The position numbers were made by a program, and so were the translations under genes. Below the pieces are notes generated by a model. It was not told where the DNA came from, ran no database searches, and saw only the letters and a list, made by a program, of their open reading frames with translations. DNA of 64,000 nucleotides from Chryseobacterium mucoviscidosis. GTDB taxonomy: Bacteria > Bacteroidota > Bacteroidia > Flavobacteriales > Weeksellaceae. This document shows positions 8,940 through 17,363 of this stretch, piece after piece (positions within the stretch are counted from its first letter, which is position 1; every line of letters starts with the position of its first letter). The stretch lies in contig NZ_MVAG01000122.1 of assembly GCF_002177115.1 (NCBI RefSeq), positions 1 through 64,000 on the forward strand, written 5' to 3'.

Positions 8940-9554
8940 ATGAAAAAATCGTACAGAGATACCCTTAATCTGGCGATACAGAAAACGGAGGAACTAATGA
9001 AGTTATTTCCTGAAATTTCCATGTATCATTCCATCTATAATCAATTACTTGATATCGATGAAAAAATAGTAAAGAATGACATTGTTTTTTCTGAAAACGA
9101 ATTATACAAAAGGTATTCTTTAGGACATTTGGCGATGAAAAATTTCGATTACGAAAATGATGAATATGCAAAATTATTAATTGATATCTTCGGAGGAGTA
9201 TTTGATTATCATGTATCATCCGAAAGTTTCAAGCAACTCCTGTTTGATGGAGATGAAATAGAATGTGTAAACAAAGTATTTGAGGTTAATCATCAGAAAA
9301 TCAGGCTTATTGATTTTTATGACCATCCGTTAAAAGAACTGAAAAAAGAAATAGATCATGAAAGTTTTGATCTGATGGTAGAAGAAAACAGCTTTAAACA
9401 GATCAATAATATTATTGAAAAATATATTTCTGAAAAAGGATTGGAAATATATTATCTGAAGAAAAATGATCTGATTTATTTATTTTCTTACGGTGAATAT
9501 CAACCCGGAAGATATATGCTTTTTTTAGAAGACATCCGGATTTGGAACTCTTAA
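8940..9554 (+). CDS. Tsi6-like immunity-domain protein
   Basis: With the start at ATG 8940 (an in-frame ATG lies at 8913 inside the preceding gene) the protein has 204 residues. Residues about 1-90 resemble the Tsi6 fold: a helix YRDTLNLAIQKTEELMKLF, then YNQLLDI, and the typical LGHLAMKNFDYENDEYAKLL. Tsi6 is the known immunity protein to the NAD(P)-hydrolysing effector Tse6 and relatives. A further 110 residues with no recognised domain follow, longer than classic Tsi6 (about 95 residues). No toxin gene is next to it. The assignment is from recalled pattern and would need a profile search. Confidence 0.6.
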   Translation: MKKSYRDTLNLAIQKTEELMKLFPEISMYHSIYNQLLDIDEKIVKNDIVFSENELYKRYSLGHLAMKNFDYENDEYAKLLIDIFGGVFDYHVSSESFKQLLFDGDEIECVNKVFEVNHQKIRLIDFYDHPLKELKKEIDHESFDLMVEENSFKQINNIIEKYISEKGLEIYYLKKNDLIYLFSYGEYQPGRYMLFLEDIRIWNS

Positions 9555-9599
9555 AATTGCTGGTATTTTAATTGAAATAAATTATTTAATTAAGAAGAA

Positions 9600-10235
9600 T
9601 TGGAAAACGAAATATATGATACGCTGTACTATTACAGCGAAGATGGCGAAGAAGGTTATGATCTTACAGAAGTGCAGCTCATCGGCAAAACCGACGAAAA
9701 CCGTGTTGAAAAACTGAAACTGCTGCTTCAACATAAAAATCCCTACATTTCTTATCAGGCAATGCTTATTTTGGTTGCTTGGGCAATTCTGGAAGGATTT
9801 GTACAGCTTGACCGTTTCATTTCTGAAAAATGGGATGAAAAGCACAGCTTTGAGCCTCACAGAATTTATAATGAAGATAATGTGTATGATGTTATCGTGG
9901 ATGCATTATACATTTCGACATTTAATGGAAAAGAAGAACAGGAATTATATCCTTATGTAAAACATTTCTTAAACATTTATGGAGATAGGTTTTTCGAATC
10001 CTGTTTAAAAGATTTTCTGTTGAAAAAAGACTGCGAACCGCTACTGAAAGAAATTGAAGAGGCGATGAAAAGTGCTTTGAGGAATAAAAAATATTATCAG
10101 GCAAGTCAGCTTTTTCCGGTTATCGTTCATTACGATAAACACAGGTTTGAAGAATATTTTGAGATTTTCAGTTCCTTATTAAATGATGATAAAAGGATTA
10201 GATACAATATTGAAGAGGCTGAGAAAATCAGATAA
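9600..10235 (+). CDS. Helical hypothetical protein (immunity-like)
   Basis: A 211-residue acidic, soluble protein starting at TTG 9600, preceded by an AAGAAG purine run; no in-frame ATG exists near the N terminus. The body is mostly amphipathic helices in pairs (KLKLLLQHKNPYISYQAMLI, LYPYVKHFLNIYGDRFF), like HEAT-type solenoids. I do not recognise a named family. Its tandem position behind the Tsi6-like gene suggests it belongs to the same accessory array. Confidence 0.65.
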   Translation: MENEIYDTLYYYSEDGEEGYDLTEVQLIGKTDENRVEKLKLLLQHKNPYISYQAMLILVAWAILEGFVQLDRFISEKWDEKHSFEPHRIYNEDNVYDVIVDALYISTFNGKEEQELYPYVKHFLNIYGDRFFESCLKDFLLKKDCEPLLKEIEEAMKSALRNKKYYQASQLFPVIVHYDKHRFEEYFEIFSSLLNDDKRIRYNIEEAEKIR

Positions 10236-10299
10236 TAGATGGTTAGATCTGAATGAAGGAAATTATATTTTAATGTTTTAAGACCAATAAAAAATAATC

Positions 10300-10530
10300 A
10301 TGAAAAACCTTTTAGAAAAAAAAGACTGGTATTATTATATTTATGAAAACGGCGACACCATTGAATTGTCTGTTCCGATTTCTGCTCCGGCACCGGGTTT
10401 TGATGCAATCCATACGCTGACTGATCCTGAAAAAAAGGAATATCTTACAAAAGGAATTACAGCTCTCGAAGACCGAATAAAAGACATGGAAATGAATTTT
10501 ACTAAGTATGTTTTGAATTCTTGGAGGTAA
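10300..10530 (+). CDS. Small hypothetical protein
   Basis: A 76-residue soluble protein with an aromatic N terminus (DWYYYIYENGDTIELSVPIS) and a helical C terminus. It has a good ATG with an A-rich upstream region. No family is recognised. It lies between larger unassigned genes in the same orientation with 60-70 bp gaps. Confidence 0.6.
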   Translation: MKNLLEKKDWYYYIYENGDTIELSVPISAPAPGFDAIHTLTDPEKKEYLTKGITALEDRIKDMEMNFTKYVLNSWR

Positions 10531-10597
10531 AATAATAATGAGAACAGGTCTATGTTGTAATCATGTTTGAAATAAAATTGAATAACCAAAAATCCAA

Positions 10598-11129
10598 ATG
10601 AGCTATTTTGACGAGACATTATTTTTATTAAAAGAAGGAAAAGAGCCTAAATCATTTATTTCAGATCTTAATAAAAAATTAAATTCTATTGATTTAGCTC
10701 TTCAAAGAAGTGATTATGTAGTCGTAGTATTTAACGATTGCAGAAATGAAGAAGAAAAAGAACCGATTTGGCTGGATAATTCAACGACGGAAGAAGAAGT
10801 TGTGGACTTGATCTGTTCATGGAAAGGGCTAGGTTTACTTACTTACAGACATCCGGATTTTAGGTTGGAAGTAGATATTAATTATTTAACATGGGATGAT
10901 AAGCTCCTGCATGGTTTTGTAATTTCCTTTGCAGGAAGTGATATGATCTATAAACAAAATATACAAAAAAAAGCTGATATCTGAAATATCCGAATTTGTT
11001 GATTATGAATATATTGTCGGAGATATAAGCAACGTATCAAGAAATTACATACGAATGGAAGAAAGTTTAGACAAAATAAAAGAACAAATTCTAAACAATA
11101 CCTTCGAAATTGACAGCAGAACATGGTGA
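10598..11129 (+). pseudogene. Frameshifted hypothetical gene (A8 tract)
   Basis: The frame opening at ATG 10598 stops at 10984 (128 residues). An A8 tract at 10965-10972 precedes the stop. Removing one A joins the frame to a further 48 or so codons ending at 11129, with sensible composition (DYEYIVGDISNVSRNYIRM, then a helix). The extended protein would be about 176 residues and would sit 10 bp before the next gene. Either the gene is inactivated, phase-variable through slippage, or the assembly has a homopolymer error. The family is not recognised; the acidic N-terminal half has immunity-protein character. Confidence 0.6.
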
Positions 11130-11139
11130 AGTAAAATTT

Positions 11140-12240
11140 ATGAAACAGACACTGGGTAAGATTATTAATAATCAAATTATAGAATTGAATGAAAAACATT
11201 CATTTTTCTTTTGCGATTTAAGGGGATCAGAAATTATTTTAAATACAGATTGCTTACAGATTGTCGGATGTATTATAGGTGATTTAAGTCTTTGTATTGA
11301 GCAGGAAAAAAGCGATATTTTACTGGATATCAATCTTAATCTGGATTCAGACAAAGAAATTGTAATAAACGAAAAGTATTCTGGTAAAAGCAGGATCAGT
11401 ATTCATCGACCGATTAAAAATGAAGAATTAACATCTTTATTTAAGAAGGTTTTCGACGTTAAAAATTATCATAAAGGTTATGATAATGAACTATTGCTGA
11501 AGTATATCTCCCAAAATAAAGACTTCGAAATCATACCTTTACTGGCGACCTGCTTTTTGTATGCAGGAAAAAGTTGGGAAGTGAAAACTCAGATCATAAG
11601 ATACCTTTATGAAGAGGGTAAATTTAGAAACCTTCAATATCCTTACAGACAGGAAGTATTAAAGCGAACGTATATGTTGCTTTTTGATAAAGAATACATG
11701 TGCCGGGATTTTGCAGCTCAATTGGTTTCACAATTACATCCAAAACCGGAAGAACTGCAGTTAAATGACAGAAATTACATTCTGAGTATTCAGGAGAAAT
11801 ATCTGTTCGAAGGTTTATCAATGCTTGATAAAAGATATTTTAAAGAAATCGATGAGGATATTTTGCTTAAAGGACTGGAAAGTACAGACTGTGAAACCGT
11901 AATTAACGTTATCAAGATTATGGATAATATTGATATTTCCAGATTTTGGAACCGACTGATTATGTACATACAAAATAAAGAATATGAAAGGATTTCAAGC
12001 GATTATCTATACGCTCTGTATAAAATATTATCAGTATTCCGGTACAGCGATTATTATGAAGAAGATATCAGTTTTTATCAATTATTATTAAATTTTAAAG
12101 ATGAATTTATTCAGGAAGATGCTTTATATCTTTCCTATGATGCTGGTTTTCAGGATTTAGATTTTATAAAAAGTTTTATTGAAGAAAATAGAAATAAAAA
12201 ATTTGTCAAACGATTTCTTGAATTTGTAGAAAAGATATAG
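11140..12240 (+). CDS. Hypothetical alpha-solenoid protein
   Basis: The ATG at 11140 gives 366 residues; a TTG 30 bp upstream is less likely because it lies in the end of the preceding frame. Residues 1-95 are beta-rich, with a stretch like IIGDLSLCIEQ. From about residue 110 the chain consists of repeated amphipathic helices (for example KYISQNKDFEIIPLLATCF, YRQEVLKRTYMLLFDKEY), resembling HEAT-like immunity proteins. No signal peptide. The precise family is not recognised. Confidence 0.65.
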   Translation: MKQTLGKIINNQIIELNEKHSFFFCDLRGSEIILNTDCLQIVGCIIGDLSLCIEQEKSDILLDINLNLDSDKEIVINEKYSGKSRISIHRPIKNEELTSLFKKVFDVKNYHKGYDNELLLKYISQNKDFEIIPLLATCFLYAGKSWEVKTQIIRYLYEEGKFRNLQYPYRQEVLKRTYMLLFDKEYMCRDFAAQLVSQLHPKPEELQLNDRNYILSIQEKYLFEGLSMLDKRYFKEIDEDILLKGLESTDCETVINVIKIMDNIDISRFWNRLIMYIQNKEYERISSDYLYALYKILSVFRYSDYYEEDISFYQLLLNFKDEFIQEDALYLSYDAGFQDLDFIKSFIEENRNKKFVKRFLEFVEKI

Positions 12241-12269
12241 CTAATTTCATAATGTATTTTAGATTGTTT

Positions 12270-12362
12270 TAAATTTCTTACGTTTAATACTTAAGTGAAC
12301 AAAAAGAGCACATAAGTTAAAAAAATCGAAGACTTTTTCTCTGCAGACTTTTGAAATACTTT
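12270..12362. repeat. Dispersed intergenic repeat, copy 2 (inverted)
   Basis: 12301-12362 is the near-identical reverse complement of 128-192, and the flanking part to about 12270 matches 195-215 more loosely. It fills the gap between two island genes, which shows the repeat also entered the accessory region. Confidence 0.65.
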
Positions 12363-12381
12363 ACATAATCCAATAATAACC

Positions 12382-13080
12382 ATGGAAGACCAATACATTT
12401 ACACCGACGAATTTGGTAATGAATCTGTTTTTCTCAGAAGAAAATATTACAAACTCGTCTGTGCAACAATTAAAGACTTTTTTGAAGAGCCGTTGCCGGA
12501 AAACGGGTTTCACAGACATTTTTTAAATCTATTAAATACACTGGAAGATTATCACGATGTTTATATTATAACTACTGAAATGCCTTTCTACTGGGCAATT
12601 TGTATTATAGAGAATAACTGGACTATAAAGCATCTTCTAAAAAATAAAACAAACGAAGAATATCGGGAATGGTATATTCGCTATAAAAAAGAGAACGATA
12701 TTGTCAGCTTTATCATTGAAGGAATTAATGAAGAAACTTACGAATTTACAAACAACGACGGCGATAAAAGATTATTTTTAAGAAAGAAATACTATGAGTT
12801 TATTTGCAGCCTTGTTACAGATTTTTTTAAGAAACCTCTTGAATACAATTCGATGAATGCAGGCTTAATAAGTTCTCTTAATGCTTTATTTGCAGATGGA
12901 AAACAGAAGGATGTCGACAGATTTATCGGACAGGAAATTTATTGGGCAATGTCTGTTATTGAGGATAAGGAATTCCAAAACCTATTAATTTTTACAAATT
13001 CAGAAGAGTATAATGAATTTCTTGCTGACTTTTACAGGGAAAATAAAATAAATTCCTTTGTTATTCAGGAGTTTAAATGA
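12382..13080 (+). CDS. Hypothetical protein with internal duplication
   Basis: A 232-residue soluble protein made of two copies of one about 110-residue domain. Copy 1 (residues 3-113) and copy 2 (about 117-231) share the order: Glu/Asp-Phe, FLRRKYY or FLRKKYYEF, a helix ending DFFxxPL, then YWAICIIE or YWAMSVIE, an EEYxEW/EEYNEF helix, and a final strand SFIIEG or SFVIQEF. Identity between copies is visible by eye but modest. No known family is recognised. Context points to a toxin-immunity or anti-phage accessory function. Confidence 0.65.
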   Translation: MEDQYIYTDEFGNESVFLRRKYYKLVCATIKDFFEEPLPENGFHRHFLNLLNTLEDYHDVYIITTEMPFYWAICIIENNWTIKHLLKNKTNEEYREWYIRYKKENDIVSFIIEGINEETYEFTNNDGDKRLFLRKKYYEFICSLVTDFFKKPLEYNSMNAGLISSLNALFADGKQKDVDRFIGQEIYWAMSVIEDKEFQNLLIFTNSEEYNEFLADFYRENKINSFVIQEFK

Positions 13081-13273
13081 AGAAATATGCGGTAAGAATC
13101 TATCCTGTATTTTGAAAATATATTAAATTATTGAAAATTAATAGATTGTATTTCTTTGTGATTAAAAAATTAATGAGTTTACAGGTATTTTAAAAGCAAA
13201 TGTTGATAAAAGTAAAACAGAAAAATTTTTGAACTTAAATTTAATACATATTGGTTAATTTCTGAAAATATTT

Positions 13274-13741
13274 ATGATAAAAAAAATTATCGAAGTCGAC
13301 AACCTCATGCAGCAAATCGCTTCAAAATACAGGCTCGAAACTTTAAATAAAGAAAGAATAGAAAATCTCTGGGAAGAAGAAACTCTGGAAATCATGAAGC
13401 AGGCAGCATTTATAAAAGACCATGCTTATTTTTATTTTTTAAGTCAATATGGAGGCTGCAATATTTATGGAGACGGTTTTGATGTTGGTATTTGCGGTTT
13501 TGACGACTGGCTGAATCCAAGTCTTTTGACCTCTCCGTTACTGAATGATGCAGACATCTATTTATTGGCAGATCATTATCAGGATCATCATGATGAGATA
13601 ATTTTTTACGGATATCACGCTACACAGGAAAATGAAAATTCAATCTGGGTTTCTACTGAATTGGAGTCGGGATACAAACCGGTTTATAAAGATTTTACAG
13701 ATTTTTTACAATATATTTTAACCATTGAAGATGGAGAATAA
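13274..13741 (+). CDS. SUKH-like hypothetical protein
   Basis: A 155-residue acidic soluble protein. The run FYFLSQYGG near residue 55, GFDDWLNPSLL in the middle and the C-terminal WVSTELESGYKPVYKDFTDF resemble the layout of SMI1/KNR4 (SUKH) immunity proteins, where a final helix DFxxFLxxI closes the domain. The match is weak and is a suggestion only. The last 11 bp overlap the start of the AlkB-like gene, indicating translational coupling. Confidence 0.6.
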   Translation: MIKKIIEVDNLMQQIASKYRLETLNKERIENLWEEETLEIMKQAAFIKDHAYFYFLSQYGGCNIYGDGFDVGICGFDDWLNPSLLTSPLLNDADIYLLADHYQDHHDEIIFYGYHATQENENSIWVSTELESGYKPVYKDFTDFLQYILTIEDGE

Positions 13742-14291
13742 GATAATTAAAGGTCTTTATTATAAGGAAGATTTTTTAAGTACAGACGAAGAAGTAGCAA
13801 TTCTTTCACAGATTGAAAAAGAAGAGTGGGACAGCAGTCTGAAGAGAAGAGTTCAGCATTACGGTTATATTTACGACTACAAAAAGAAAAACATCAGTCA
13901 GGACTCAAGAAAAGGTGAACTTCCGGATTGGCTTCTTACATTAGAAAAAAAGATTAAAACAACTTTTAATATAGAACAGTCTTTTGATCAGGTCATCATC
14001 AACGAATACGAACCGGGACAGGGAATATCAAACCATATAGACTGTGTACCTTGCTTTGAAGACATAATAGTTTCCGTAAGCTTACTTTCTTCCTGCGTGA
14101 TGCAGTTTTCAAAAGATTCGGAAAAACATGAAATAATACTGAATCCCCGAAGCATTCTTCTACTCAGCGGAGACGCAAGATACCTCTGGAAACACGGGAT
14201 CAAAGCCGTAAAAAACGATCAATGGCAAAATACTGCAATCCCAAGAAAGAGAAGGATATCAATCACCTTCAGGAAGATAAAAAAATCTTAA
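13731..14291 (+). CDS. AlkB-type 2-oxoglutarate/Fe(II) dioxygenase
   Basis: With ATG 13731 (a TTG at 13725 is in frame) the enzyme has 186 residues. Motifs of the AlkB family are complete: NEYEPGQGISNHID with Fe ligands His102 and Asp104, the third ligand His155 in ARYLWKHGI, and the 2-oxoglutarate-binding arginines in RRISITFR (Arg175 and Arg181). It probably removes alkyl groups from nucleic acid bases; it resembles the compact ALKBH8/short AlkB group that can also act on RNA. It overlaps the preceding SUKH-like gene, an unusual partner for a repair enzyme. Confidence 0.85.
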   Translation: MENKIIKGLYYKEDFLSTDEEVAILSQIEKEEWDSSLKRRVQHYGYIYDYKKKNISQDSRKGELPDWLLTLEKKIKTTFNIEQSFDQVIINEYEPGQGISNHIDCVPCFEDIIVSVSLLSSCVMQFSKDSEKHEIILNPRSILLLSGDARYLWKHGIKAVKNDQWQNTAIPRKRRISITFRKIKKS

Positions 14292-14390
14292 ACTAAAACT
14301 CGTATTTTTATTTACAGTGCGTTTTTTCCTGTGGTATTTCATTTTCAATAAAAACTTCCTATATTTCGGAAAATTAAAAATTTTAAAACC

Positions 14391-14801
14391 ATGAAAAAAA
14401 CACTATTCGTTTGTGCTGTTTTGTTTAACTTATCTCTTTTAAGTGCACAAACCATAGAATCGGGAAGCCGCAGTACAGCAGGATACATCAAAAGCAACGG
14501 AACCATTGAAAACAGCAGCCATTCCACAGTAGGTTATATTACAAGCAACGGAACTATCGAAAACAGCAGCCATTCTACCATCGGTTATATTAAAAGTGAT
14601 GGTACTATACAGAACAAAAGCGGTTCTACCGTAGGCTACGTAAAAAAGGACGGAACCGTGGAAAACAGCAGCCATTCAACCATTGGTTATATTAAAGATA
14701 ACGGAACGGTAGAAAACGGCAGTCATTCCACCATCGGTTATGCAAGCGGAATTAAAAAAGAATGGGCGGCAGTTGCATTTTTCTTTTTCAAGCTGAATTA
14801 A
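14391..14801 (+). CDS. Secreted 17-residue-repeat protein (beta-flower type)
   Basis: A 136-residue protein with a clear signal peptide (MKKTLFVCAVLFNLSLLSAQ, cut after residue 18-20). It is followed by about six tandem repeats of 17 residues, consensus GTIENSSHSTIGYIKSN, and a C-terminal EWAAVAFFFF tail. It resembles Bacteroidota proteins annotated as 5-fold beta-flower; that name is recalled, not searched. It is expected to be periplasmic or surface exposed. A TATATTT-like -7 box lies upstream, and a strong bidirectional terminator follows. Confidence 0.75.
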   Translation: MKKTLFVCAVLFNLSLLSAQTIESGSRSTAGYIKSNGTIENSSHSTVGYITSNGTIENSSHSTIGYIKSDGTIQNKSGSTVGYVKKDGTVENSSHSTIGYIKDNGTVENGSHSTIGYASGIKKEWAAVAFFFFKLN

Positions 14802-14849
14802 TAAGACAAATTCAGTTAAACTTTACATCAGTTTAAGCAGATAAATACA

Positions 14850-14886
14850 AATACTCCGGACAATTACTGTTCGGAGTATTCTTTTT
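14850..14886. terminator. Bidirectional terminator
   Basis: Thirteen-base-pair stem AATACTCCGGACA/TGTTCGGAGTATT followed by T residues. It separates the + strand repeat-protein gene from the end of the convergent - strand polysaccharide operon. Confidence 0.8.
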
Positions 14887-14937
14887 ATTAAGGGTAAATA
14901 AGGGCGAAATAATAATTTTTTACATCAAAATTTGGTT

Positions 14938-16005
14938 TTATGAATTTTCCATGTCTTTAATATTCTTTTTCCACGTAAGGAAAAGATTCAGCACTTTAAT
15001 AATTTTAAAGATGAATATAAAGACAAAGAATGAAATAAGCGTTGTATAAATAGAGTAGTTCGGGAAAAACACATACTGAACAATAAAGGTTACAATATTC
15101 AGTGCTACAAAAGTTAAGGTAATTCTTTTGTGAGACAATCCCAACTGCAAAAGATGATGATGAATGTGCGATTTATCTGCCTTGAATGGCGATTTTCCCC
15201 GCGAAATTCGATCCGCATACACTCTCACAGAATCAATAACAGGAATCGTGAATACAAAAAGAATAAAGAAAATACCGTAAGGAAACTCTTCCGAACCTCT
15301 GTCGAATTTCGTAATATAAATTCCAAGGCAAATTAACAAATATCCCAGAAATAAAGAACCCGAATTTCCCAGAAAAATTTTGTTCTTCAAAGAAAAATTA
15401 TACCGTAAAAAAGCAGCAATACTTCCCACGAAAAGCAGTCCTATTCTTGCCAGTCCGAAATGTCCTTCAATTAAAGCAATAACGAAAAACAAACCAAAAC
15501 CTACACCTGCAACACTTCCTGCCAAACCGTCAATCCCATCAATCAGATTAAAAGCATTTACTGCCGTTGTAATAATAAGTACCGTAAGAATATACTGAAA
15601 ATAAACATTCATTTCATGGATTCCGAAAAGCCCGTAAAGAGTGGTAATCCGGATGCCTGAAGTAGCAATAATCACGCTCACACAAATCTGGATTCCCAAC
15701 TTGTAGATCGCTCTGATGTCTGTTTTATCATCCAGCGTTCCCACAAAAAGCATAATGTAGGAAGTAATGATGATCGGAAGAATATCTTTCCAGCTTTTGT
15801 CATCAGAAATCCATAAAAGCAAAAAAACAACAAGCCCGATCACAAGACCTCCGATCAGCGGAATCGCAGTCTGGTGCACTTTTCTTGCATTAGGAACATC
15901 CACCAGCTTAATTTTCTGGGCAACCATTCTCATGAGCGGAATGACGCACATCGAAAGGATGAATGCAAGAATTCCGTACATAGAAAGTTCTACAAAGTTT
16001 TTCAT
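14938..16005 (-). CDS. Undecaprenyl-phosphate HexNAc-1-P transferase (WecA/TagO-like)
   Basis: A 355-residue integral membrane enzyme with about ten transmembrane segments. It carries the hallmarks of the MraY/WecA family: DDKTDIRAIYK (about 92-102), NAFNLIDGIDGLAG (about 150-163), FLGNSGSLFLGY (about 215-226) and the cytoplasmic HIHHHLLQLGLSHK (about 280-293). It transfers a sugar-1-phosphate, typically GlcNAc-1-P, to undecaprenyl phosphate and so starts a repeat unit on the lipid carrier. It is the last gene of the - strand locus, 19 bp after a glycosyltransferase. Confidence 0.92.
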   Translation of the reverse strand: MKNFVELSMYGILAFILSMCVIPLMRMVAQKIKLVDVPNARKVHQTAIPLIGGLVIGLVVFLLLWISDDKSWKDILPIIITSYIMLFVGTLDDKTDIRAIYKLGIQICVSVIIATSGIRITTLYGLFGIHEMNVYFQYILTVLIITTAVNAFNLIDGIDGLAGSVAGVGFGLFFVIALIEGHFGLARIGLLFVGSIAAFLRYNFSLKNKIFLGNSGSLFLGYLLICLGIYITKFDRGSEEFPYGIFFILFVFTIPVIDSVRVYADRISRGKSPFKADKSHIHHHLLQLGLSHKRITLTFVALNIVTFIVQYVFFPNYSIYTTLISFFVFIFIFKIIKVLNLFLTWKKNIKDMENS

Positions 16006-16024
16006 AGCCTCGTTTTTTAGCAGT

Positions 16025-17236
16025 TTATTTAGAGTTATTGAATAGTTTGATGTGCTTAAGATGCTCTACATTGTACTTTTTCAGAATTGCCTCATCAATT
16101 TCAGAGATTCTGGGCATAACATTGGTTTTCTTGCTGATAGTAAAGGTTTCTTCGATAAGCTGACTGTATTTTTTTGCGATTCTTTTCCAGGTATATCTTC
16201 TTTCCGCAATTTTCTTCATTGTTCCGGCGCAGAGTTCCAGATCTTCTTTGCTTAAATTCTCCAGAATATTTTTAAGTTCATTTTCATCCGAAAAATAAAA
16301 AGCCTGATTCTCGGTTGTCGTTCTGTTGTAAGAAACACCGTTGCTGATGATCGGCAGACCTAAAAACATCGCTTCCACAAGCGAAGGATTGGTTCCTCCC
16401 GCAGAATGACCGTGAATATAAAGAGAAGCATTTCCGCGGATCAGATCAATGGTTTCCTGTTCGTAAATAGGATCGAGCAGGAGAATATTTTTAAATCCTG
16501 AATACTGCTCTTTCAGATTTGTTCCGTACTCGCTGTTTTTCCAGTTTCCGACTAAAACCAACTTGCGCTCCGGAAGCGTGCTGAATACTTTTAAAATCGT
16601 ATGGACATGATTTTCAGGTTCAATTCTGCATACTTTTACCGCATATTCTTCATTCAGGAAAGGATATTTTTCAAGATTTTCAGGAGACGGAACACGGTTT
16701 ATTTTCGTATGATCCGCTCCGTATTCAATAACGCGGCTTATTGTTTTATAGCGTACAGAAGTATAATCCTGAATCGATTCGTTATCCGAAATATCAATAT
16801 GAGAAAACTTTACCGCCAGTTTTTCCGCCCACCAAAGATATAATTTTGCAGGAACAGACCATTTGTCTCTTTTCCATTCAATTCCGTCAATGGAAATAAT
16901 AATTCTTTTATTGGTGAATAATTTAACTAGTGGTAAAAGCCACGCTCCGGCAACGCCTAAAATCAGAAGAACATCACTTCGGAACAAAGCGTGAAAAATA
17001 GACCATGTATCGTAAGGAATACTCTGGATTCCGTTGGCGTCTAAAGGAAGATACTTCAGTTTTGCCCCTTTCCAGCTTTCGATTCTTTCATCCTTACTGT
17101 ATTTTTTTGAAGAGCAATATACCGTAAAATCGTAGGTATCGGAAAGTTCTTCCACAAGATGAGCCGTTAAGGTTTCAAAGCCTCCGTATTTTGCAGGCAG
17201 ACCTACCGTTCCTATAATTGCTACTTTTGTCTTCAT
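16025..17236 (-). CDS. DUF1972 glycosyltransferase (rhamnosyltransferase-like)
   Basis: A 403-residue GT-B glycosyltransferase. The N terminus GTVGLPAKYGGFET is characteristic of the DUF1972 group, which includes the second-sugar rhamnosyltransferases of capsule loci. The C-terminal half is of the GT4 type, with GHSAGGTNPSLVEAMFLGLP containing the nucleotide-sugar-binding E. It probably adds the second sugar to the WecA product. It is preceded by a 127-bp gap with a TTCCA-N5-TGGAA dyad, so it may start a separately controlled transcript with the WecA-like gene. Confidence 0.88.
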   Translation of the reverse strand: MKTKVAIIGTVGLPAKYGGFETLTAHLVEELSDTYDFTVYCSSKKYSKDERIESWKGAKLKYLPLDANGIQSIPYDTWSIFHALFRSDVLLILGVAGAWLLPLVKLFTNKRIIISIDGIEWKRDKWSVPAKLYLWWAEKLAVKFSHIDISDNESIQDYTSVRYKTISRVIEYGADHTKINRVPSPENLEKYPFLNEEYAVKVCRIEPENHVHTILKVFSTLPERKLVLVGNWKNSEYGTNLKEQYSGFKNILLLDPIYEQETIDLIRGNASLYIHGHSAGGTNPSLVEAMFLGLPIISNGVSYNRTTTENQAFYFSDENELKNILENLSKEDLELCAGTMKKIAERRYTWKRIAKKYSQLIEETFTISKKTNVMPRISEIDEAILKKYNVEHLKHIKLFNNSK

Positions 17237-17342
17237 AATTATTTTATTTTAACATATTATGACCATTTGTGTTCCAAATTGTGTAAAATAATGTAACGTA
17301 ATGAAAATGTGTTAATTATAATTTATTAGAAGTGTGCCGGAT

Positions 17343-17357
17343 TTCCATAATCTGGAA
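17343..17357 (-). promoter_or_regulatory. Dyad TTCCA-N5-TGGAA (putative operator/activator site)
   Basis: TTCCATAATCTGGAA, 107 bp upstream of the DUF1972 gene start. The same arm sequence and spacing occur at 22767 and 29845, in the only other internal gaps longer than 100 bp of this operon. A weak sigma-54-like element (TTTGGAAC, then GT at -12) lies downstream at 17277-17262. Confidence 0.5.
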
Positions 17358-17363
17358 AATGGA

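Noticed and set aside
3555..14300. Integrase-type insertion of the island at the tRNA-Ser gene
   Set aside because: No integrase and no repeat of the tRNA 3' end is seen near 14.3 kb; the only repeat is the complete inverted tRNA at 38.3 kb.
17331..17340. GGCAC next to the 17343 dyad as a sigma-54 -24 element
   Set aside because: It is only a few bp from the dyad and no GC lies at the -12 spacing.
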